From the NCBI GenBank assembly GCA_029213005.1, contig JARGPI010000006.1, forward strand, positions 62,001 through 126,000: a stretch of 64,000 bases of DNA, read 5' to 3'. This document shows, piece by piece, positions 25,842 to 34,458 of the stretch. The stretch comes from Verrucomicrobiales bacterium. GTDB taxonomy: Bacteria > Verrucomicrobiota > Verrucomicrobiia > Verrucomicrobiales > DEV007. Below the pieces are notes generated by a model. That model ran no database searches and was not told where the DNA came from. It saw only the letters and a list, made by a program, of their open reading frames with translations. Numbering within the stretch: position 1 is the stretch's first letter; every line of letters starts with the position of its first letter. A program made the position numbers and the translations under genes.

Positions 25842-26141
25842 ATGGCCACCGTTACTAAACGAGACCTAGTCATCAAAGTCAGTGACAAAATTGAAATGAC
25901 TCAACAACAAGTGTTCGACGTAATTCAGCTCTTTATGGACGAAATTACCGACAGTTTATCCGAAGGAGACGATGTTGTCTTACGTAATTTCGGTTCATTT
26001 CAAATCACTGTGACTAAACCCAAAATCGGTCGCAACCCCAAAAAGCCGGAGACTCCAGTTCAGATTCCAGCACGTGCTATCGTAAAGTTTAAGCCAGGCA
26101 AAGAAATGAAAGACCGGGTCGCCAGCGCGCTCCCCGTCTAA
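25842..26141 (+). CDS. HU/IHF-family DNA-binding protein
   Basis: 99 residues with the HU fold: an N-terminal helical part (KRDLVIKVSDKIEMTQQQV, FDVIQLFMDEITDSL), then VVLRNFGSFQITVTKPKIGRNPKKPETPVQIPARAIVKFKPGKEMKD. The GRNP motif and the intercalating Pro of the beta arm are present. It bends DNA and organises the nucleoid. It could be HU or an IHF-alpha-type subunit; the sequence alone does not settle this. Confidence 0.93.
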   Translation: MATVTKRDLVIKVSDKIEMTQQQVFDVIQLFMDEITDSLSEGDDVVLRNFGSFQITVTKPKIGRNPKKPETPVQIPARAIVKFKPGKEMKDRVASALPV

Positions 26142-26277
26142 ACCATTCCAGTCTCGTCTCCCCTACCGACGCCAACTCCCTAATTTAGAGCGTCTTTCGG
26201 CACCCCACCGACCTTTTGATTCCATCGTCGGAATACCCTTTATTCCCCAAAATTCCAGGTATTCCGCCCAATGCTTT

Positions 26278-28965
26278 TTAGCCTAGATTTTCTATCATCT
26301 GCTTGAGTTCTTCCACTCGGCTTCCCCAGTGTTCTTTTCGCTCTTCCATCTCCTGAATGACGTGTTCCGGAGCCCGGGATGTGAAGTTTTCATTACCGAG
26401 TTTCGATTCGACCTTCTTCAATTCATCGCCCGACTTCTTTAGTTCTTTAGTCAGTCTTTCACGCTCTGCTTCGACGTCGATCAGACCTTCCAGAGGCAGA
26501 TAAACTTTCCCAATTGCGCAGATTGCAACCGGCACGCCTTTCTCAGCCTGATAGCCCGGTTCGATAATCACTTCCTTCGCTCCGACAAGTCGTCCGAAAA
26601 CTTCACTTTCATCGAATTTTCCACCCTCGGGATCGATATAGAATTTGATATCCTTACTCGCCGCAAGGCCATAGGAAGCTTTCAAATTACGGGCCCGACT
26701 GACGGATTCGTAAATCGCAGCGACCTGCTCAACCGCTTCATCCATTTGCTGCCGGGTGATTCCCTGAAGAACGGGTTGCTCAGGAATGGCAGTGTTCATG
26801 AGGAATTCCGGATCGAACTTCTGATTGAACTCAAATTTCGCCCAAAGCTCCTCGGTGATATGAGGCATGTAAGGGTGCAACAACATCAGGAAACGCTCCA
26901 GAACGGCATCCATCGTGGCGAGGGTAGCCGCTTTAGCCTCCGGTGCCGCATCATCCGCGAAATCACCTTTGGCGGATTCCAAAAACCAATCGCAGTAGTT
27001 ATTCCACCAGAATTCGTAAAGTAGCTGAGCCACTTCGTTGAACTTGTAATCGGCGTAGGCTTTTTCGAGATCGCTTTGCAGCGTTTCGAGTTTGGCTACG
27101 ATGTTGATCGCGTAAATTGAAGACTCACCGGGATCCGCATCGACGGTGCCCTGCATTTCCCGATATCGAGCGGCATTCCAGATCTTTGTCGCGAAATTCC
27201 GGCCCTCTTCGATCAATTTTTCGTCGTATTTGAGGTCGGCACCGCTCGGCGCCCCCTTCAGGAGAGCAAAGCGAAGGGCATCGGCTCCATATTTTTCAAT
27301 GAGGTCGAGAGGATCCGGTGAATTGCCGAGCTGTTTGGACATCTTCCGGGCCTGTCGGTCCCGAACGATACCGGTGAAGTAGACATTTTTGAAGGGCAAC
27401 TCACCCTGCCAGCGATAGCCCGCCATAATCATTCGGGCGACCCAGAAAAAGATAATATCGGGACCGGTTACCAGATCACTGGTCGGATAAAATTTCGCCA
27501 ACGTCTCGGACTCCTCTTCCTCCGATGTCCGCATCGTGGCGAAAGGCCACAACCAGCTTGAGAACCAGGTATCAAGGACATCTCCATCGCGAACCCAGTT
27601 TTCTTCATCGGCTGGAGGCTCAATTCCAACATAAATATCACTCCCGGCGGAAGCCGCATCGAGACTTTCCAGATTCTGAAGCTCTTCTGCTTTTTCTTTG
27701 CGATACCAAACCGGTATCTGGTGCCCCCACCAAAGTTGGCGGCTGATACACCAGTCCTGAATGTCACCGAGCCATTTGGCAAAGGTCTTTTTGTGATGTT
27801 CCGGCCGGAAAACGATCTCGTCGTTAGCAACGGCAGCAGCAGCTTCTTCGGTGCAGGGATATTTCAGGAACCACTGCATCGAGATGCGGGGTTCGATTGG
27901 AACGTCGGCCCGCTCGCTGAATCCCACGCTGTTCTGATAGTCCTCGACTCTGATGAGTTGCCCCATTGCTTCGAGTTTTTCCGCAGCAACATCGCGAGCT
28001 TTGAAGCGATCCATCCCTTCAAATTCAGGTCCGGCGAGTGCATTCAGTGTTCCGTCCGGATTAAAAACGTCGATGATTTCGAGATCATTTTTCACCCCGA
28101 TTTCAAAGTCCGCTTTATCGTGGGCGGGAGTCACTTTGAGCACTCCGGTTCCAAACTCGGGATCAATATGGTCATCCGCGACCACCGGGATCTCCGCTTC
28201 GGGGAACGGGCGAATCACTGACTTGCCGACAAGATCAGCATAACGCTCATCTTTAGGATTCACCGCAACGGCCGTGTCTCCCATGATCGTTTCAGGGCGG
28301 GTCGTGGCAATCTCGACCCAACGGTCCTCTTCGCCCGCGACCCGATATCGCATATAATACAGTTTGGCCTTCTTCTGAGGCTTCATGATGACTTCCTCAT
28401 CACTCAAGGCGGTGAGCGATTTGGGGCACCAGTTCACCATCCGTTTTCCGCGGTAAATGAGACCTTCCTCATAGAGATCGACAAAGATTTTGGAGATCCA
28501 GCGGGAGTAATCCTCATCCATGGTGAATCGCTCCCGACTCCAGTCGCAGGAACACCCGAGGCGCTTCAGTTGAGAGATGATGATCCCACCGTGCTCCTCT
28601 TTCCACTCCCAAACCTTCTCCAGAAACTTCTCTCGACCAAGGTCATGACGCGTTTTTTGCTCCTCTTTACGAAGCTTCTGCTCCACTTTAGATTGAGTCG
28701 CAATCCCCGCGTGATCCGTTCCCGGCAACCAGAGAACATCTTTGCCCTGCATCCGGGCACGACGGGCCAGAATATCCTGGATTGTGTTATTCAACACATG
28801 CCCCAAATGAAGGATTCCGGTGACGTTGGGTGGCGGAATTACGATTGAATACGGTTCCCCGTCCCCCTTCTCGTCGCCCCGGAAACAATCCGATTCGACC
28901 CATTTGGAATACCACTTAGGTTCAACTTCTCCGGGCTGATATGCTTTCGATGATTCGTCCGCCAT
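26278..28965 (-). CDS. valS: Valyl-tRNA synthetase
   Basis: 895 residues with class I signatures. The PPNVTGILHLGH motif (HIGH box) is near the N-terminus and KMSKQLGNSPDPLDL (KMSKS box) is around residue 540. The editing domain is GTGVLKVTPAHDKADFEIG. The opening segments EPKWYSKWVESDCF and GTDHAGIATQ are typical of ValRS. The C-terminal coiled coil (KELKKSGDELKKVESKLGNE) is complete. It charges tRNA-Val. Divergent from the amidase gene. Confidence 0.97.
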   Translation of the reverse strand: MADESSKAYQPGEVEPKWYSKWVESDCFRGDEKGDGEPYSIVIPPPNVTGILHLGHVLNNTIQDILARRARMQGKDVLWLPGTDHAGIATQSKVEQKLRKEEQKTRHDLGREKFLEKVWEWKEEHGGIIISQLKRLGCSCDWSRERFTMDEDYSRWISKIFVDLYEEGLIYRGKRMVNWCPKSLTALSDEEVIMKPQKKAKLYYMRYRVAGEEDRWVEIATTRPETIMGDTAVAVNPKDERYADLVGKSVIRPFPEAEIPVVADDHIDPEFGTGVLKVTPAHDKADFEIGVKNDLEIIDVFNPDGTLNALAGPEFEGMDRFKARDVAAEKLEAMGQLIRVEDYQNSVGFSERADVPIEPRISMQWFLKYPCTEEAAAAVANDEIVFRPEHHKKTFAKWLGDIQDWCISRQLWWGHQIPVWYRKEKAEELQNLESLDAASAGSDIYVGIEPPADEENWVRDGDVLDTWFSSWLWPFATMRTSEEEESETLAKFYPTSDLVTGPDIIFFWVARMIMAGYRWQGELPFKNVYFTGIVRDRQARKMSKQLGNSPDPLDLIEKYGADALRFALLKGAPSGADLKYDEKLIEEGRNFATKIWNAARYREMQGTVDADPGESSIYAINIVAKLETLQSDLEKAYADYKFNEVAQLLYEFWWNNYCDWFLESAKGDFADDAAPEAKAATLATMDAVLERFLMLLHPYMPHITEELWAKFEFNQKFDPEFLMNTAIPEQPVLQGITRQQMDEAVEQVAAIYESVSRARNLKASYGLAASKDIKFYIDPEGGKFDESEVFGRLVGAKEVIIEPGYQAEKGVPVAICAIGKVYLPLEGLIDVEAERERLTKELKKSGDELKKVESKLGNENFTSRAPEHVIQEMEERKEHWGSRVEELKQMIENLG

Positions 28966-29119
28966 GATGTCTTTCTAAAAAATGAGCGGAACCAGTCCTT
29001 TATATGAAGGGATTTGTAAAATTGAAATCCCCCTTATCAAACATTGCCAAATGCTAAGGATTTGTCTAGAGTCTGCGTTTTATCACAACAGTCTGAGACC
29101 TTCGTTTCTTCACTCATCC

Positions 29120-30115
29120 ATGTTTTCACCTCGTCGAAAAATTGACCTTAGATGGATTCTGCCGATCTGCGCCTTCCTGGTCTCGGCCAGTTCAATCGTT
29201 TCCGCGAAGGATTGGAATATCATCACGATCAATGGCAGAGAGTATGTTACCGCGTCGAATGTAGCGAATTTCTACAAGATTGAACGTCTCGAAAAAAAGG
29301 GCCAAACCCGCACTTTTCGCCATCCCAGTCTCATCATGGAATGGACGATCGGAGCTCAAACAATTTACGTCAATCGCATCAAATTTAATCTCAGCCTGAA
29401 TATTGCTGAGTACAAAGGCCAGGCTCTGATCTCGACCGTAGACCTCGCTAAATTGATTGATCCGGTGGTGCGCCCCAGTTTTATCAAGAAACCGATCGAT
29501 TTCGATACCGTCGTGATCGATCCGGGTCATGGCGGTCACGATACGGGGGCAAAAGGCCGCCAGGGCTTCGAGAAAGATTACAATCTCGACCTTTCGCTAC
29601 GGCTTAAGACAGCTCTGGAACAGCGGGGCTTTCGCACCGTGATGACTCGCTCGACTGATGTCTTTATCCCGCTGGGTGGGCGCGTTTCCATGGCCAACGC
29701 CCAAAAGAGGGCTATTTTCATCAGCATCCATCACAATTCAACCGGAGGCAGGACGGCAGCGGGAGTTGAAACCTATGCGCTGGCCCCTCAGGGAACCGCC
29801 TCGACTAACAGCCCTTCCGGTTCGGGATGGACCTCCACTCTAAACGGAAACATTCGCGATGCGGAGAACATCGCTCTCGCAACTGCCGTTCACGCTCACG
29901 TGATCCACGACCTGAAGCCGACCGATCGCGGCATCAAACGGGCCCGTTTCAACGTTCTCAGAGGGATTAACAAACCTGCGATCCTCTACGAAGGAGGCTT
30001 TCTGACCAATCCAACTGAAGCTGCCAGAATTCACGATCCAGCCTACCGCCAACGCACTGCGGACTCGATAGCCAACGCTGTGGTAAAGTTTAAGCATGCA
30101 GTTGGAAAACGGTGA
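29120..30115 (+). CDS. N-acetylmuramoyl-L-alanine amidase (Amidase_3)
   Basis: The signal peptide begins at ATG 29120 (MFSPRRKIDLRWILPICAFLVSAS). It is followed by a copper-amine-oxidase-N-like domain (IITINGREYVTASNV, VNRIKFNLSLNIAEYKG) and a zinc amidase. VVIDPGHGGHDTGAKG carries the first zinc His, FEKDYNLDLSLRLKTALEQ the Glu, SIHHNST the second His, and ILYEGGFLTNPTEAARI the catalytic Glu. It cleaves the peptidoglycan lactyl-peptide bond. An upstream in-frame start at 28982 would delay the signal peptide by 46 residues. It ends 21 bp before the 1056-residue protein gene. Confidence 0.92.
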   Translation: MFSPRRKIDLRWILPICAFLVSASSIVSAKDWNIITINGREYVTASNVANFYKIERLEKKGQTRTFRHPSLIMEWTIGAQTIYVNRIKFNLSLNIAEYKGQALISTVDLAKLIDPVVRPSFIKKPIDFDTVVIDPGHGGHDTGAKGRQGFEKDYNLDLSLRLKTALEQRGFRTVMTRSTDVFIPLGGRVSMANAQKRAIFISIHHNSTGGRTAAGVETYALAPQGTASTNSPSGSGWTSTLNGNIRDAENIALATAVHAHVIHDLKPTDRGIKRARFNVLRGINKPAILYEGGFLTNPTEAARIHDPAYRQRTADSIANAVVKFKHAVGKR

Positions 30116-30136
30116 CCGTTCCACCACTACCTGATC

Positions 30137-33100
30137 TTGCGAAGCGCCCTTTATTTCGATACGCCCACTGATTTCTGTGATTTCGTCAAATTACAGGGCG
30201 ATAAAGCGACCACAAAGGACGGTTCCCTCTTCGAATTTCATCGCATCTCTCACCCCATCCGTCCGGCCAATTCCGCGCTGGTGCTCTTTAATTTCAAATC
30301 CCGGGGGATTCATCGTTTTATTGGGCAACCTAAGTCGATTCAGGCTGAAGTTCGCGGTGATTTGCTGATTTCGGATAAGTGGGATCACGAATTACCCGTG
30401 ATCGAAACCAAATTCGCCAAAACGTTGGTGGAAATGGTCAATCTCTCGCCCTGGTCGCAGGCCCGGGCGGATCAAGCGATCTCCGGCAGCGTCCTTTTCC
30501 GGGTGAAATCCCCCACTCAAGTCGCAGCCCTGATCAGCGATTCGCTGCAACTCGGAAATGACCGGATTTACTACGCGACCCTTATAAGCGATGATCAAAC
30601 TGATTCGACGCTGCTGAGAATCGATAACCCATCTTTTTATCTCATCCAATGCTGTCTGGAAGATCGGAAAGGTGATGTCGAAGTCTACTATCCCACCGCC
30701 GAAGCCGTCTTTACCCGCTGGGGATGGGAGCACCCCTTGCAGGATTGGTGGAAACAGTCGGGTAAAGAACGGGAATCGAGCTGGATTTTCCTCGATGAAT
30801 CCGGAGATTTCAGCCATCTCGAGCCCGTTATTTGGCAGGAAGCTTACGACTTGACCGATCTGGAGCTCGACTTTCAGCATCGAAGAGAATATTCCCGATC
30901 CTCGAACGAGGCCCCGCGATTCACAATTCCACTTCGCCTTGAAAAAAAGGCATCGGGGACTGTGGAGCCGGAACTCTGGCTTCTCGACGAAGGAGGCATT
31001 GCCCAAATCGAATCAGCCCTGCAGATCACGGACGATGAATCGCTCAGATTCTGGCAACTCTCCATTCAAACACTGGAGAACTCATCCCGCGACTGGCTTT
31101 TTGTCCGGGAATTGCGATCAAAATCGAAAGGTTCCCGGCATTACGACTTTGGCGGTATCGGCTTCGCCCGCTACCGGGGGATCAACGATCTGCTGTTGCC
31201 CCTGGGATACGAGCTGCAACCGCCTCTGCGGCGCGATGTCTATCGCGAATTGTTCCAATTGGAACCCGGTTTCTGCACCGTTCTGATTCCGGAGGAGAAT
31301 AGCCAGTTCCTGATCCTGAAGATCAGCGAACGATCTTTTGATTCCCTGAGCCGCTTTGTTGATTACATCGTGGAACGCGATGCCGCTGAATTGGAAGAAC
31401 TTATGGAGCGAAGCATTTTCGACTTCAAAGAATACCTCAAAGCGCCGCGCCACCCTGGACTCACCGCTGCCGAATCATCAGACGAAGGGAATCAGAAAAA
31501 ATCAGTTTCCGACCTCGGAGATTTAGAGACTGAACTGCCCGGCACCACTACCGGGGACGAAAAAGCGGATGGTGCCAGCTTGCTGGATACCATCAACCAC
31601 CCCGAGTCCGAACTCGACGAATCCTCTCTTGGCGAGTTGGAAAAGGCCGAATTACAACTCGAAAGGAAAATTGTCGCCCACGGTCAGCACCTCGAAACCT
31701 GGTGTCAGTTACTGCACTGCAAAAACCAACTCGGTAAGACTGCCGACTCCCTGATCACAGCGATCGAAGCACTCTGGCTCGCGCGGGGTTCCTCCAGAGA
31801 GGAAATGATCACCCAGTCAATCGTCACCCTCGCGAAGAACTTACTCGAAATCGACCCGCTCACGGTCACTCTCGAAGATCAGGAATGGATGCGCCGCGCC
31901 GCTGTCTTCCGTATCGTTTTGAACGATCCCCTTCCCGGCAAGCTCGACGAATGGATCAGCGAAACCAGCTCATTTCTCAGGGAACATCACAGTGGATTGC
32001 GGGCCAAGGAACAGTGGCTCGCCTGGGGACAAATCCTTTCGAAAAATCAGGATGAGCGCCGCGAGGCGCAACTTCGTGAGGAGATCCGCAATCGAATTGC
32101 CGAACAAGGTCTCGGTCTGGAAAATACCCCGTCTTTCCTCCGTTCAAGAATCTTTCTTGATCGCAAGATCACCGGAGAGACCGGCACCCTCACCGCAGTG
32201 GAAAATGCCATCGCCAATCTCGCGTCCCTCCAGTCCGTGGCCGAGGAGTTTCAAAGCGAACGGCTCGTCCATGCCGCGAGCGCTGTACTGGCGCGGGCCT
32301 ATAGTAACATCGGAGACATCGCCCGGGCCGAAGCGCTCCTTGCCGCAGTCTCGGAATCCGCCGACCCTTGCGCCCGCGCCTGGGAAACGATGTTCCGAAT
32401 TGAAGCACTCCGGGGCATCGATCAAAGCCGCGCCAAAGCAACCGACGACAACCTGCAGGCAATTTTAAAAGAAGCCGACCCGGAAACCCAGCGGGCGATC
32501 GAAGAACTCAAAGAGACCTACCGGGCCAGAGGTGACGCCGACAATCCCGCTGCATTCCTCGCCCGGGAAAACCGGAGTCGGACCTATCCACGCGGCCCCG
32601 GAACCGAAAAAGGCGCTCTTTTTGAACTAAGCGTCGATCTGGAACGCCACATCACCGCCGGTGATGAAGTCGGCGCGGTGTCTGTGATGCGCGCGATGAT
32701 GACGCTCGAGGACAAAAGCGAATACGATCACCATGTGAAGCTTCCCCAGTTTGTTGAAACCCTCGTAGCCGGTTTGGAGAAATTCAAATGGGGCGACCGC
32801 GGCACCACCCTGATCCCCCTCTACGAGGAATTTACCGGCCGGGTTCCCGGCTACGTAACCGCGACCAACAACCAGTTTTACGGATCGATACTACACAGTA
32901 ATCTCGCCCACGGCTTACTCGTTGTTGAAAATATAGAAAAGGCGATTCACCAGCTCAACCTCGCCTTTGATTTGATCAATGACAGCTCGCTAAGTGAACT
33001 GGATTTTATCGACGCCGGTTCCGCTCTAATCCGTACCACGGAGCAGCTGCCTCTTGGACACCGCAAGTCGATCATTACCCACTTGCTGACCAGCTTTCGG

Positions 33101-33307
33101 GAGAAATTTGATGTCCCCCATTCTCCCTATCTGAATAACGAAAGACTCTTTGCCGTTTTAGCCCGTTCCCTTGATCAAATTGCCGAAGCAGCCTCCAGCA
33201 AAGACCAGGTTAGTTTGCAACAGTTTCGCTCCTACCACCTCCAGGACGAATTCATAATCCTGCAACGAATCCAGGAGGAATCCTTTATTAAAAAGAACCA
33301 ATCATGA
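30137..33307 (+). CDS. Large MoxR-linked protein with helical-repeat C-terminus
   Basis: 1056 residues starting at TTG 30137. Residues 1-430 are beta-rich and include ISGSVLFRVKSPTQVAALI and LLPLGYELQPPLRRDVYREL (about 350-370) and FDSLSRFVDYIVERD (about 400). To my recollection the last two resemble the bpX-type domains of MoxR-vWA-propeller ternary systems. An acidic linker spans about 440-500. The rest (500-1056) is helical, TPR-like. Its stop overlaps the moxR ATG by 4 bp, so the two are coupled. No vWA or propeller gene follows. The bpX relation is a low-to-moderate confidence inference; otherwise the function is unknown. Confidence 0.6.
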   Translation: MRSALYFDTPTDFCDFVKLQGDKATTKDGSLFEFHRISHPIRPANSALVLFNFKSRGIHRFIGQPKSIQAEVRGDLLISDKWDHELPVIETKFAKTLVEMVNLSPWSQARADQAISGSVLFRVKSPTQVAALISDSLQLGNDRIYYATLISDDQTDSTLLRIDNPSFYLIQCCLEDRKGDVEVYYPTAEAVFTRWGWEHPLQDWWKQSGKERESSWIFLDESGDFSHLEPVIWQEAYDLTDLELDFQHRREYSRSSNEAPRFTIPLRLEKKASGTVEPELWLLDEGGIAQIESALQITDDESLRFWQLSIQTLENSSRDWLFVRELRSKSKGSRHYDFGGIGFARYRGINDLLLPLGYELQPPLRRDVYRELFQLEPGFCTVLIPEENSQFLILKISERSFDSLSRFVDYIVERDAAELEELMERSIFDFKEYLKAPRHPGLTAAESSDEGNQKKSVSDLGDLETELPGTTTGDEKADGASLLDTINHPESELDESSLGELEKAELQLERKIVAHGQHLETWCQLLHCKNQLGKTADSLITAIEALWLARGSSREEMITQSIVTLAKNLLEIDPLTVTLEDQEWMRRAAVFRIVLNDPLPGKLDEWISETSSFLREHHSGLRAKEQWLAWGQILSKNQDERREAQLREEIRNRIAEQGLGLENTPSFLRSRIFLDRKITGETGTLTAVENAIANLASLQSVAEEFQSERLVHAASAVLARAYSNIGDIARAEALLAAVSESADPCARAWETMFRIEALRGIDQSRAKATDDNLQAILKEADPETQRAIEELKETYRARGDADNPAAFLARENRSRTYPRGPGTEKGALFELSVDLERHITAGDEVGAVSVMRAMMTLEDKSEYDHHVKLPQFVETLVAGLEKFKWGDRGTTLIPLYEEFTGRVPGYVTATNNQFYGSILHSNLAHGLLVVENIEKAIHQLNLAFDLINDSSLSELDFIDAGSALIRTTEQLPLGHRKSIITHLLTSFREKFDVPHSPYLNNERLFAVLARSLDQIAEAASSKDQVSLQQFRSYHLQDEFIILQRIQEESFIKKNQS

Positions 33308-34311
33308 GTAGAGAAAGAATTCAGGAACTCGCCTCCGAAATGGAGGGCATCCGTCAGCGGATCAACCTGGTCCGAACCCGGCTCAGTGAGTTTTTTGTCG
33401 ATAAAGAAGAGGTCCTCGACCTTATGACAATCTGCGCCGCAGCTCAGGAACCTTTACTGATCGTTGGTAAACCCGGGACCGCTAAATCCGACCTCGTCGT
33501 CAAGTTCTGTCAGGCTCTCGGGCTCTCCGGCGATGAGTACTTCGAGTATATGTTAACGAAGTTTACCGAACCGGGCGAGATCATCGGCCCGGTAGATATT
33601 TCACAACTCAAAGATGGCAAATATTTCCGCCGGACCGGTGGAAAATTGCCGGATTGTAAAATCGCCTTTCTCGATGAAATCTTTAAATCAAATTCCGCGA
33701 TCCTCAACACGCTGTTAACGATCATCAACGAGCGAAAATTTTATCAGGACGGACAGCCCGTTCCGGTAAATCTGAAAATGCTCTTTGCCGCTACCAACGA
33801 AATCCCCGAATTTGAGGAACTGGGAGCATTACGAGACCGATTCATCCTCAAAGTAGAGAGTAAAAGCGTCCGGGATCACAGTTTTGAATCGTTAGTCAGC
33901 AAAGGGCTACGTAACGAAACCTTGAAATCCTTTAACCAGCGGCCCTGGGAAGGCATCGCTTCGCTCGACGATTTTTTGAAGTTCCGCGAATACCTCGATT
34001 TGCTAATGCTCGATCAAGGCTCTCAGCACGGCGGCGATGGTATAGAAGAGGGAAAAGATCCCTACTTTCCAGCCGAAGTGTTCGCCCTGTTCCGCAGGAT
34101 TATCAAAACCCTCGCTGTCGAAGATCGCCTCGACATTTCCGACCGGAAAATCGTAAAACTCTATAAACTGATGCGAACCCGAGCCCTGCTTTTTTCCGGT
34201 GGTGTCGTCACAAAAGACGACCTGACTCTTCTCCAATACATACCGGACCGTCTCAAAGATTTCGAACCTGTCAGAGAAAAAGTAGCAGCCCTATTGCGGC
34301 TGACTGTATAG
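33304..34311 (+). CDS. MoxR AAA+ ATPase, RavA-like
   Basis: 335 residues. Walker A is VGKPGTAKSDLV (about 54-62) and Walker B IAFLDEIFKS (about 119-128). A following NTLLTIINERKFYQDG helix, the sensor-1 FAATNE and an Arg finger ALRDRF match the RavA subfamily of MoxR. MoxR ATPases are chaperone-like remodelers that usually act with a vWA-domain partner such as ViaA; none is found here. Its ATG overlaps the stop of the 1056-residue gene. The TAG stop (34309-34311) lies within a copy of the palindromic repeat and exists only because of a C to T difference from the repeat consensus. Confidence 0.9.
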   Translation: MSRERIQELASEMEGIRQRINLVRTRLSEFFVDKEEVLDLMTICAAAQEPLLIVGKPGTAKSDLVVKFCQALGLSGDEYFEYMLTKFTEPGEIIGPVDISQLKDGKYFRRTGGKLPDCKIAFLDEIFKSNSAILNTLLTIINERKFYQDGQPVPVNLKMLFAATNEIPEFEELGALRDRFILKVESKSVRDHSFESLVSKGLRNETLKSFNQRPWEGIASLDDFLKFREYLDLLMLDQGSQHGGDGIEEGKDPYFPAEVFALFRRIIKTLAVEDRLDISDRKIVKLYKLMRTRALLFSGGVVTKDDLTLLQYIPDRLKDFEPVREKVAALLRLTV

Positions 34312-34342
34312 GGTACAGTCCCAAACTGTACAGGGTACAATC
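34302..34342. repeat. TGTACAGGGTACA palindromic repeat locus 3 (two units)
   Basis: Units at 34302-34320 (GACTGTATAGGGTACAGTC) and 34324-34342 (AACTGTACAGGGTACAATC) start 22 bp apart. The second is identical to the first unit of locus 1. The first begins inside the moxR reading frame and its T at 34309 creates the TAG stop. It lies between convergent genes, next to a CTCTTG array. Confidence 0.9.
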
Positions 34343-34344
34343 CA

Positions 34345-34444
34345 CTCTTGCTCTTGCTCTTGCTCTTGCTCTTGCTCTTGCTCTTGCTCTTGCTCTTGCT
34401 CCGAAAACGGGGAGCAAGAACAGGATTAGGAGCAGGAACAAGAG
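34345..34444. repeat. CTCTTG hexanucleotide array with an inverted degenerate arm
   Basis: Nine perfect tandem copies of CTCTTG occupy 34345-34398. After a short gap, 34411-34444 holds period-6 units in inverted orientation (GGAGCA, AGAACA, GGATTA, GGAGCA, GGAACA, AGAG). TCTTGCTCC (34394-34402) can pair with GGAGCAAGA (34411-34419) across an 8-nt loop. There is no T-tract after the stem, so termination is not clearly indicated. Frames through it (for example RARARA) are not real genes. Confidence 0.9.
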
Positions 34445-34458
34445 TTTCTGAATAAAAT

